64,000 nucleotides of DNA from the NCBI GenBank assembly GCA_038207625.1, contig JBBQZO010000003.1:1-64000 (forward strand), in the 5' to 3' direction. The position numbers and the translations under genes were made by a program. The DNA is from JBBQZO01 sp038207625. Lineage in GTDB: Bacteria > Pseudomonadota > Gammaproteobacteria > Burkholderiales > Burkholderiaceae_D. Below are positions 25,785 to 33,094 of this stretch, in pieces. The notes under the pieces are model-generated. The model did not search any database. It saw nothing but the letters and a program-made list of their open reading frames with translations, and was not told where the DNA came from. The first letter of the stretch is position 1; every line of letters begins with the position of its first letter.

Positions 25785-27473
25785 TTATTTTCCTGCCGCG
25801 ATGAGCAGCCGGGGCTCGGCCACGCCGCCCAGCTGATTGAGGCGCATATAGGTGCGCGGGCCGGCCAGGCCGTCCGCTTTCAGATTTTGTCGCGCCTGGA
25901 AGTCGCGCAGCAAGGCTTGGTCCAGCGGCCGGTTTGGCGCCGGCGCAACCAGCCCCGCCTGCTGCGCCAGATGGCTCGCCAGCCAGTCCACGTCGGCGCC
26001 CTTGTCGCGCGCCGTGATCGCTTCACGGAAGGTGTGCGGCACCGACCAGAAGGTGGTGAATTCGCCATCGAAGCGCGTCGCCAGCATCGCCACGCTGACC
26101 ACGTGGGCGGTACCGGCGATGGTCAGCGTGACCGAATTCTCCCCCATGCCGGTCAGCAGCGCGTAGCTGAGCGGATTGGCGCCGTCGTGCAGCGCAATCA
26201 TCGCCGGGCGATCGAGCAGATGCAGCTCGTACAGGCCGCCTTTGCCCTGATGGCAGCGCAGGTTCAGTTTCAGCGCCGCGACACACGGCTCGCCATCCGG
26301 CAGTGGCTGGCCCCACAGCGCGCCCAGTTCACGCAGCGCGGCATCGGCCGTCGGGTGGGCCGCCGGCATGACCTCGGGCACCGCAGCCTTGGCCGCAGGC
26401 ACCGCGATGCTCGCAACGGCCGACCCGGCCGCGCTCGCGCCTGCTGGTGCGGGCGCGGACAGCATGGACGGTGTCGACGCTGGCACGACGAGTGCGGCGC
26501 GCGCCGGCGCCGGCTTAGGCGTAGCGCGCGCACCGGCCGGCGCCGCGCCGTGCGGTGGCAGCAACTGCCATGCGGCCGCGCCGCAAAGCGTTGCGCCGGC
26601 CAGCAAGCCGGCCGCCAGCATCGTCCAGTGGCGCTTGGGCGTGCCGAGCGCCGGCCCGGCGAACACCTCGGCGGCCGCCTTGCGCAAGATCGCGCGCGTG
26701 ACCAGCGGCGCGTTTTCCACATAGGCACCCAGCAGCGCGCGGTCGCACAGCAGGTTGATCCGGCGCGGCACGCCCTTGCTCAGCTGGTGAATGCGCGCCA
26801 CCAGGGTGCGCGGAAACGGACCGGCGCCGCTGCTGCCGGCCACCGCCAGCCGGTGCCCGATGTAGCTGCCGGTCTCAGCGACCGACAGCGAACCGAGGTG
26901 GTAGCGCGCGATCACGCGCTGGGCCAGTTGCTCCAGTTCCGGGCGTGCCAGCATGGCGCGCAGCTCGGGCTGGCCGATCAGGATAATCTGCAGCAGCTTG
27001 CGCTCATTGGTTTCCAGATTGGTCAGCAGGCGCAATTGCTCGAGCACGTCGGCCGACAGGTTCTGCGCCTCGTCGATGATCAGCACATTGTTCTTGCCCT
27101 GTGCATGGCTGGCCAGCAGGTAGCCGTTGATCGCATCGACATAGCTTTTCACGCTGACCGCGCCGGCACCGTGGGGCGCCAGCACAATGCCCAGCTCGTC
27201 GCAGATCGACAGCAGCAATTCCTCCACCGTCAGCTTGGGATTGAAGATATAGGCGAGCTTGCAATCGGGCGGAATCTGTTCGATGAAGCAGCGGCACACG
27301 GTGGTTTTGCCGGCACCGATCTCGCCCGTCAACAACACGAAGCCGCCGCCGCTGCCCACCCCGTACAGCAGGTGCGCCAGCGCCTCGCGATGGCGTTCGC
27401 TCATGAACAGGTAGCGCGGATCGGGGGCAATCGAAAACGGCGACTGCTTCAGTTTGAAAAATTGGGTGTACAT
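25785..27473 (-). CDS. gspA: GspA/ExeA-type AAA ATPase with peptidoglycan-binding domain
   Basis: This 562-residue protein has a cytoplasmic AAA domain with Walker A GEIGAGKTT at 50-58 and Walker B LIIDEAQ from 131, then a membrane helix near 282-301, an Ala/Pro-rich linker, a C39-like segment (GALWGQPLPDG onward) and a C-terminal peptidoglycan_binding_1 repeat near 520-552. The order matches ExeA/GspA, which couples ATP hydrolysis to remodelling of peptidoglycan for secretin assembly. First gene of gspA-gspB. Confidence 0.93.
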   Translation of the reverse strand: MYTQFFKLKQSPFSIAPDPRYLFMSERHREALAHLLYGVGSGGGFVLLTGEIGAGKTTVCRCFIEQIPPDCKLAYIFNPKLTVEELLLSICDELGIVLAPHGAGAVSVKSYVDAINGYLLASHAQGKNNVLIIDEAQNLSADVLEQLRLLTNLETNERKLLQIILIGQPELRAMLARPELEQLAQRVIARYHLGSLSVAETGSYIGHRLAVAGSSGAGPFPRTLVARIHQLSKGVPRRINLLCDRALLGAYVENAPLVTRAILRKAAAEVFAGPALGTPKRHWTMLAAGLLAGATLCGAAAWQLLPPHGAAPAGARATPKPAPARAALVVPASTPSMLSAPAPAGASAAGSAVASIAVPAAKAAVPEVMPAAHPTADAALRELGALWGQPLPDGEPCVAALKLNLRCHQGKGGLYELHLLDRPAMIALHDGANPLSYALLTGMGENSVTLTIAGTAHVVSVAMLATRFDGEFTTFWSVPHTFREAITARDKGADVDWLASHLAQQAGLVAPAPNRPLDQALLRDFQARQNLKADGLAGPRTYMRLNQLGGVAEPRLLIAAGK

Positions 27474-27518
27474 GAAGGCCCTGAATGAGGCGGCGCGTCG
27501 ATCGTGCAGCGCAACGCG

Positions 27519-28010
27519 CTAGCGCCCCGGTGCGAGTGGCTTGAATTTGGCGCAGAAGATCTTCGACTTGGCATCGAAATAGACGATTTTACTGCCCGGG
27601 CTAGATTCCAGCGGCGAGAAGGCCGAATTGTCGACCTTGACGTGGCGCGCGCCAACGGCGGCGCGAATTGCCTCGTCAAGCTTGTCCGGCGCCACATCGG
27701 CCACCGCGCCCAGGAACGTCAGCGCGCTCGTGTCGTCGCTGACGATCACGTCGGAAATGGCCGTCCCCCACAGCGTGGCGTCGGCCTTGAACCAGTAGGC
27801 GCCCCCTTCGTGCTTGTAGGACGGGCCAAAGGCGAGTGACAAATAGTCATAAAAATAGGCATTGTCGAGCGCGCTGCGGCACAACACGGCGCTGCCGATG
27901 ATGGGGCCGAAGGTGGACGGCGCCGCCTGCGCGCATACCGCAGGCAACAGGCCGGCCAGCAGCGCCAGCCAACTACGCGCACCGCCGGGCCACTGCGAGG
28001 ACGCACTCAT
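27519..28010 (-). CDS. Secreted hypothetical protein
   Basis: The 163-residue product has a signal peptide (LALLAGLLPAVCAQA) and a mature domain starting STFGPIIGSAVLCRSALDNAYFYDYLSLAFGP. Only two mature cysteines (in VLCRS and FCAKF) are evident and could pair. I do not recognise the family; the composition and codon use are normal for the window. It lies 45 bases upstream of gspA on the same strand, so it may share its transcript, but nothing shows a functional link to secretion. Confidence 0.7.
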   Translation of the reverse strand: MSASSQWPGGARSWLALLAGLLPAVCAQAAPSTFGPIIGSAVLCRSALDNAYFYDYLSLAFGPSYKHEGGAYWFKADATLWGTAISDVIVSDDTSALTFLGAVADVAPDKLDEAIRAAVGARHVKVDNSAFSPLESSPGSKIVYFDAKSKIFCAKFKPLAPGR

Positions 28011-28029
28011 CAGCGATGCCGTGCTCAGC

Positions 28030-28140
28030 TTACTGGCGCTGCTTTTCTTCTTTTTTGACCTTCTTGGCTTCCTTCTTTTCCTTCATGGTCTTGGCGGGTT
28101 CTTTCTTGACTGCTTTCTTACTGTCTTGACTCTTGCTCAT
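28030..28140 (-). CDS. 36-residue Lys/Glu-rich small protein
   Basis: The minus strand from 28140 reads MSKSQDSKKAVKKEPAKTMK and continues with EKKEAKK-type charged sequence to a TAA at 28030. Thirty-six residues with about 16 lysines and no hydrophobic core suggest a disordered, nucleic-acid- or ribosome-associated peptide. Similar tiny Lys-rich proteins with the same opening occur in other proteobacteria as far as I recall. TGGAG lies eight bases before the ATG. Supported by the ribosome site and the in-frame charged repeat pattern; function unknown. Confidence 0.6.
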   Translation of the reverse strand: MSKSQDSKKAVKKEPAKTMKEKKEAKKVKKEEKQRQ

Positions 28141-28222
28141 GGTGCCGGCTCCAGGTTGAGGGACGTTCGACGGCGGGCGCCGTCGACTCGTCAGTGTACT
28201 GCGGTCCCGGACGGCGTGGGTA

Positions 28223-28408
28223 TTACAGCTTTGCCATCCAGGTACGATGTTGGCTGATCTCGGCCTTGGCCGTGGCCGGCAAGGCGTCGTAACAACCGGG
28301 ATGCTGCTTCAATGCGCTCTCGCGCACTTCGCGATGCAGGCCATTGATGACGAAAACGTAAACGGTCGCCCCTTCGGAACTCTTGCGTGTGCCTACGTAC
28401 TTGATCAT
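28223..28408 (-). CDS. Small hypothetical protein
   Basis: A 61-residue protein starting MIKYVGTRKSSEGATVYVFVING and ending RTWMAKL. The start at 28408 is set by AAGGAG six bases upstream; the frame also offers ATG at 28414 and GTG at 28423, both overlapping that site. Predicted soluble, mixed alpha/beta. No family recognised. It is 82 bases upstream of the 36-residue gene on the same strand. Confidence 0.65.
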   Translation of the reverse strand: MIKYVGTRKSSEGATVYVFVINGLHREVRESALKQHPGCYDALPATAKAEISQHRTWMAKL

Positions 28409-28544
28409 GTCCATCTCCTTCACCCAATGCGGGCCACATCTATTTCTACGGCATTAATACGCGCATTATGACACCAAGACTCAAATATTTGCTACGACCC
28501 CAAGCGTGCGGCGCCGCAACGGTGGCGCTGATGCGCACCACCAT

Positions 28545-28569
28545 GAACAAAGCCCGCGCGCGGCGGGCT
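28545..28569 (-). terminator. Probable terminator of the 28592 gene
   Basis: AGCCCGC (28551-28557) pairs with GCGGGCT (28563-28569), followed on the minus strand by TTTGTT. The stem is strong but the T tract is short. Confidence 0.55.
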
Positions 28570-28591
28570 CAGGCAGGTGCACAGCGCAGCG

Positions 28592-29218
28592 CTATTCGAA
28601 ACGCTTGGAACTGCGCCGCGCGGTGAAACCGAGCAGTCCGAGGCCGATCATCAGCATCACGTACGGATGTGGTTCCTCGATCGGTTCGGCGACACCGCCA
28701 AAGTGCAGCGGCTGCGCCCGGTCGAGCGCCACGACGTGCACATCGAGTCCGCTGAAGTCGGACCAGACCGTGTTCTTGAACTCCCAGCTGAGCTGTTCGC
28801 CGCTGACAAAATGATAATCGCTGCCGTTGGCGCGGGCAAACGTGACGCCGGCGCCGACGCTGCGCAACAGCACCCGCACGCCCTCGCCGCTGGCCTGGGG
28901 CGCCAGCGTCAGCGTCTTGGTGGTGGAAAAATCGAGCTCTTTCAATGCCGCACTGCGATATTTGTCGCTGTCCCAGTCGGTCTTCAGGGTCCAGCGCGTG
29001 GCGCCGTTGATGTTTTCGATCTTCAGCGTGGCCACGCCGACGTCGGGAAAATCGGCGGTGGTGCTGTGCGAAAACGTGTAGGTGATCGACGTCGGCATGG
29101 CTGCAACGCCCGCCGCGTCGGCGCCCGCGCGGCGCGGCTGCGCCCATGCGGCGGCGCTGCACAGTGCGCCGGTGAGCAGCAGTGCAAGTCCATACGCACA
29201 TATGGGTTTCGTCGTCAT
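28592..29218 (-). CDS. Secreted protein with PEP-CTERM-like tail
   Basis: A 208-residue exported protein with signal peptide (cut near AWA) and a beta-rich mature region without a known catalytic motif. The tail EPIEEPHPYVMLMIGLGLLG followed by FTARRSSKR has the length, hydrophobic helix and basic end of a PEP-CTERM signal, but the PEP triplet is altered to EEP/PHP. An ATG at 29230 is also possible; 29218 is preferred because GGAAG precedes it. It probably behaves as an exosortase substrate or a decayed one. Confidence 0.75.
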   Translation of the reverse strand: MTTKPICAYGLALLLTGALCSAAAWAQPRRAGADAAGVAAMPTSITYTFSHSTTADFPDVGVATLKIENINGATRWTLKTDWDSDKYRSAALKELDFSTTKTLTLAPQASGEGVRVLLRSVGAGVTFARANGSDYHFVSGEQLSWEFKNTVWSDFSGLDVHVVALDRAQPLHFGGVAEPIEEPHPYVMLMIGLGLLGFTARRSSKRFE

Positions 29219-29339
29219 GGTGGCTTCCATTTCCCCATCGAATTCAAACTTTCGATACGGAAATATAGCACATCAGAAACAAAGTCGCGTGCGTCGCGTC
29301 ACGCCGGCATTGCGCGGCATCACACCCGCGCAGGCAGCC

Positions 29340-29860
29340 AGTCACGCGCCGCGGATCCCGTGCAGGAAACGGTGCGCTCATGACGTCGACGACGCTGTGC
29401 ACCGCGGCCGACAGCCAGCGCCGGCTCGGGAACACCATCCTCACCGACCTCGGACCCGGATGGTGGTCCGCCAGCAGGCGCTTCAGGCGCGCGCTACGGA
29501 TCTCGTCGGCCAGCGTCAGCGAGGAGCCGATCATTGCGCCCATGCCGGCCAGCGCCGCACGGCGACGCTATGCGCAATCACCGTGCTGACGATGGGGCAG
29601 TTGCTGGCGCTACTCACCCCCGTCGATCGGCCAACGATCGCGCGATTGCTCGAACGCGAAATGGACACCGTCATACCGCGTCGGATCGGACGCTTGCGAC
29701 GCCGTGCCGCGCCAGATTGCGCTGGCGCATCGGCGTCGTCGATGTCGAGCAGCAAGGGCCCTGTCTCATTGCCGCCACAGACGCGTTCGCAGCGACGCCG
29801 GCACCAGATCGCAATGTCGCATCTTTCCAACACCTGCGCACGGCCAGCTGCGCACTGCCA
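29340..29860 (-). pseudogene. Decayed LysR-type regulator, effector-binding half
   Basis: The end of a LysR effector domain is readable on the minus strand: AALAGMGAMIGSSLTLADEI, then RLKRLL and VFPSRRWLSAAVHSVVDVM near 29400-29560. Upstream pieces typical of the family (DIAIWCRR, NLARHGVA, RDRWPIDGGE) occur in different frames between about 29580 and 29850, separated by stops. No intact helix-turn-helix precedes them. At least three frame changes are needed to join the pieces, so this is a relic. Its former target is unknown. Confidence 0.6.
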
Positions 29861-30140
29861 CAGAGCAAGCTCGCAGCGCGCGCACTGAATTGTCCTATCG
29901 AATCATGGCCTTGACGTAGCAAGCTCAAGCAGTCGATTCAGTTCAATTTTGGCATCCAGCAATTCTTTCATTAAATATTTCCTATGCGCAAATTGATTAT
30001 GAAAAATACACCGAATGTATCGACCGAATCTGTTTAAAATGAACTGAGTTTCAAAGCTTTGAAGAACACCCATCACGCCGACCATGCCCCGCGGTCCCGG
30101 TCGGCGTCCCCACCAGCCCCATTGCCTCAGGGAGCCCGTC
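29861..30140. other. Intergenic region before the 30141 gene
   Basis: About 280 bases with an AT-rich core (29960-30040). No supported gene. It probably holds the promoter of the short PEP-CTERM-like gene. Confidence 0.5.
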
Positions 30141-30569
30141 GTGAACGTACAACTGCGCGCCACCATCGCTGGCGTTTTGCTGCTCGGAGCCGGCTCGGTG
30201 TACGCCGACGATGTCACTGCAAACGGCTGGGGTCGCCTGCCCGGCGCCCCGTGGGAACTGTCCGGCGAAGCGGGCCGCGTTGTCGTCGTGCCGCCGCGCC
30301 GCCGCGACTGCTGCGCCGAGCATCTGTCGCGCTATCTCAACGAGCCGCTCAGCGATGGCAGCACCACGTTGCTAGGCCAGAACATGGCCGGCTTCGAACT
30401 GGCCGGGCTGACCACCGGCGCCGATCAGCGCGCCGGCCCGGACTACCTGCAACTGTCCGCGGCGCCGGTGCGGGAAGTCTCCGAACCGGCCAATTACCTG
30501 ATGCTGCTGATCGGCCTGGGCGTGCTGGCGCTGTCGACACAAACAAAAACAGAAGCTTTCAAGATGTGA
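30141..30569 (+). CDS. Short secreted protein with atypical PEP-CTERM-like tail
   Basis: A 142-residue protein starting at GTG (GGGAG six bases upstream) with a clear signal peptide (VNVQLRATIAGVLLLGAGSV, cut after YA). It has a Cys-Cys pair in RRDCCAEH and a C-terminal SEPANYLMLLIGLGVLALS hydrophobic segment like PEP-CTERM, but the end TQTKTEAFKM lacks the usual Arg cluster. Function unknown. An upstream frame start at 30084 lacks a signal peptide. A strong terminator follows. Confidence 0.7.
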   Translation: MNVQLRATIAGVLLLGAGSVYADDVTANGWGRLPGAPWELSGEAGRVVVVPPRRRDCCAEHLSRYLNEPLSDGSTTLLGQNMAGFELAGLTTGADQRAGPDYLQLSAAPVREVSEPANYLMLLIGLGVLALSTQTKTEAFKM

Positions 30570-30591
30570 GTCCCGCCTCGCATCTGCTCCA

Positions 30592-30618
30592 AACCCTCGT
30601 TCGCGAGGGTTTTTTTTT
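30592..30618 (+). terminator. Strong terminator with UUCG loop
   Basis: AACCCTCG-TTCG-CGAGGGTT followed by a long T run (30610-30618). The 8-bp perfect stem with a UUCG tetraloop is an exceptionally stable terminator. Confidence 0.93.
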
Positions 30619-30808
30619 GCGCCGCAGCGGCCATCACTGACGCGCTCCGGCACCGCAGTTTGGCGTTTCATCCGGCCAATCGCGCCGTCTGTCGCACTGC
30701 CCGTCGCGCCCATACGCGCTTGTCCTATTCTGCAGCCTGTGCCGGTGCCGCCATGCTGTTGGCCGGCGCGCGCCCAACCCACTAGCGACCACATTTCGAC
30801 AGGATGCC

Positions 30809-32167
30809 ATGAATACCCAGCTCACACTGCCTACCCTCGCCGCCGCCCTGCTTGTTGCACTGGGCGCCAGCCAGCCCGCCCAGGCGGGCGAACCGATCGT
30901 CAGCGAACAGCGTCCGATGGGCGCGTTCAAGGCGATCGACTTGTCCGGTCCTTACCACGTCGTCATCAAGGCCCAGGGCGCGCGTGGGCTGTCGGTGGCG
31001 GGCGAGCGCAAACAGCTCGACGACATCGAAACGCTGGTCGTGGGCGATACGCTGGTCGTGCGTCCACACAAGAGGAGCGGTTTCTCCGCCCACTTTTCTT
31101 TCGGCTTTGGCAAAAAGCACCGCGAGGCCACGGTCACCATCAGCACGCCGGAGCTGAACAACCTGCGCATGAACGGCAGCGGCGACGTCGAACTCGACCA
31201 GTTGCAGGGCGAGCAGTTCAGCGTCACCGCGCAAGGCGCGGGCGATTTGCGCGCCGTCGGTGCCGTGCGCGCGTTGATCATCACCAGCCGCGGCAGCGGT
31301 GACCTCGACCTGCATCAGCTCAAAGCCAGCGGCGCCAATCTGACGATGAGCGGACCGGGCGAGGTGCGCCTGTCCGGCCTGAGCAGCGAGCTGATCGCCG
31401 AGGTACGCGGCTCGGGCGACCTGGACGCGGACAATCTGCATGTGAGCAAAACCAGCATTCGCCAGTCGGGACCGGGCAACGTCACGTTAAGCGGGTCCAG
31501 CAAGGAGTTGCGCGTCGAGGTCAGCGGTTCGGGCGACCTGGACGCCTGCGCACTGGCCAGCGAGAACGTGTCGGCGCTGCTGCGCGGGCCGGGCAATGGC
31601 TGCGTGGCCGGCACCATCAAAACCTTTGACGCCGAGGTGCAGGGTTCGGGTGACCTGAACGCGCGCGGCCTGCAGGCCCAGAACGTGCATGTGCGCATGA
31701 GCGGCCCGGGCAACCTGAGCCTGGCCGGCAGCATCGCCGCACTCACCGCAGAGGTGAGCGGTTCGGGCGACCTGGACGGCAGCGCGCTGCGCGTCCAGAG
31801 CGCCCACACCAACAGTCGCGGCCCGGGCGCAATCACGCTCGCTGGCATTAGCGAAACACTCGACGCGGACCTGCGCGGTTCGGGTGACCTGCGCGCCACG
31901 TTGAGCGGCAAGCACCTGCAACTGCGCATGAACGGCCCGGGCGACGCACATATCGATGGCAGCGTCGACGCCGTCGACGCGCAGCTGACAGGCTCGGGCA
32001 GCCTGGACGGGCACGACTTGGTGGCCGGACACGCCGACGTGAGCGTGCGCGGCCCGGGCGAGGCGACCGTCAACGTCAAGGACAAGAGCGACGGCGTGGC
32101 CAAGCAGTCCAGTCAGTCGACCCGCCTGGTGACGATAGACCGGCACGGCCCGCGCGGCGCGCACTAG
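30809..32167 (+). CDS. DUF2807 protein with alternating GSGDL/GPG repeats
   Basis: The 452-residue exported protein (signal cut near AQA) begins with the head domain IDLSGPYHVVIKAQG of DUF2807 adhesin-like proteins. From about residue 120 it becomes a regular array: eight GSGDL-type turns alternate with eight G(P/A)G turns, each pair spaced about 40-42 residues, the pattern of a right-handed beta-helix or solenoid. Most DUF2807 proteins are roughly half this length with fewer turns. Cysteines are rare. It ends in a basic region (DRHGPRGAH) with no anchor. Probably secreted or surface-exposed; ligand unknown. AGGA precedes the ATG. Confidence 0.82.
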   Translation: MNTQLTLPTLAAALLVALGASQPAQAGEPIVSEQRPMGAFKAIDLSGPYHVVIKAQGARGLSVAGERKQLDDIETLVVGDTLVVRPHKRSGFSAHFSFGFGKKHREATVTISTPELNNLRMNGSGDVELDQLQGEQFSVTAQGAGDLRAVGAVRALIITSRGSGDLDLHQLKASGANLTMSGPGEVRLSGLSSELIAEVRGSGDLDADNLHVSKTSIRQSGPGNVTLSGSSKELRVEVSGSGDLDACALASENVSALLRGPGNGCVAGTIKTFDAEVQGSGDLNARGLQAQNVHVRMSGPGNLSLAGSIAALTAEVSGSGDLDGSALRVQSAHTNSRGPGAITLAGISETLDADLRGSGDLRATLSGKHLQLRMNGPGDAHIDGSVDAVDAQLTGSGSLDGHDLVAGHADVSVRGPGEATVNVKDKSDGVAKQSSQSTRLVTIDRHGPRGAH

Positions 32168-33094
32168 CGCCCCGTCGTCACGGGGCGCGCAGGAGTGCCT
32201 GGCCGGCCATCGAGCCCGGCAGTGCGACCGGCAAGCCAGTCAGTGCGCATCGCTGCGCTTGCACCGATCATCGACAGCACCGTCACCCCATTCCCGCGCC
32301 GACCGCTTGCACTTGCGCCATGCGCGCAGCCGCTCGGATGATATCGGCTCGCCGCGCTAGCCGCTCCGCGTCACGCATTGGCCCTCTTGGGCCGGTATTG
32401 GTGTTGGTTTTCGCCAACAGAAGCACTGTTTGAACTACGGGACACGTAAGCCGCATTAACCGTCGCCGTTCGCGCCAACGAGGACGCCAACCGGTCAATG
32501 CGCCGCATCGTTTCCGCCGTTTCAGCGTGGAGCGCGACGTCCAATTCAGTTCCGTGGCCATCCATTGCTCAGTGTTGCCAGGGCGCTCCCCGCAAGGCAT
32601 GCGCCACGCTGGCGCAGTCCCAGGCCTGACGCCGTCGATCTGGCTTGGCGCTCGGCGCAGTGCGGATGCTGCCATCTGCCACCGCGCGCCTTGTGTGGGC
32701 CCGGGCGCAACACGGTAACGTCGCCGTGCGCGGCAAGTGCTTGCCGATCAGGTTGGCAACGTTCCCGATCAGGTAAGCGCTGGCAGCGCGCCCGGCCAGC
32801 CATCCAGTGTGACGCACCAGGTGTCGTCGCTGTCGCGTGCGGCGCCTGCGGTCGGAACTGCAGATCTTCTTCATCGACCAGCTGGTGCGATCTGCGCGCG
32901 CCTGAACAACCGAGCAACGACACTGCGCGCCCTCCCGATCGACCATAGACAGCTTTGCGATGTGTGGTTTGACGACCACAAGGTGCGACAGCTGAGTTGT
33001 GGCGAGTGCAAAAGATAACATTAATTCCGGTCCATTGATTTTCTATAATTTTATATTTACTATTTTCTGATCCATAAATCACTGAAGGTCAACG
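32168..33094. other. Gene-poor region with degenerate frames
   Basis: No frame in these 927 bases has a recognisable family. Open minus-strand frames at 32371-32565, 32546-33082 and 32569-33021 have scrambled, Arg/Cys/His-rich translations without a convincing start or ribosome site, as expected for decayed or antisense sequence. The last 70 bases are AT-rich and probably hold the promoter of the adhesin gene. Confidence 0.5.

Noticed and set aside
32371..33082. Minus-strand frames in the gap before the adhesin, considered as transposase or phage remnants
   Set aside because: I compared them by eye with IS5-type and toxin motifs and found no convincing match; composition looks random.
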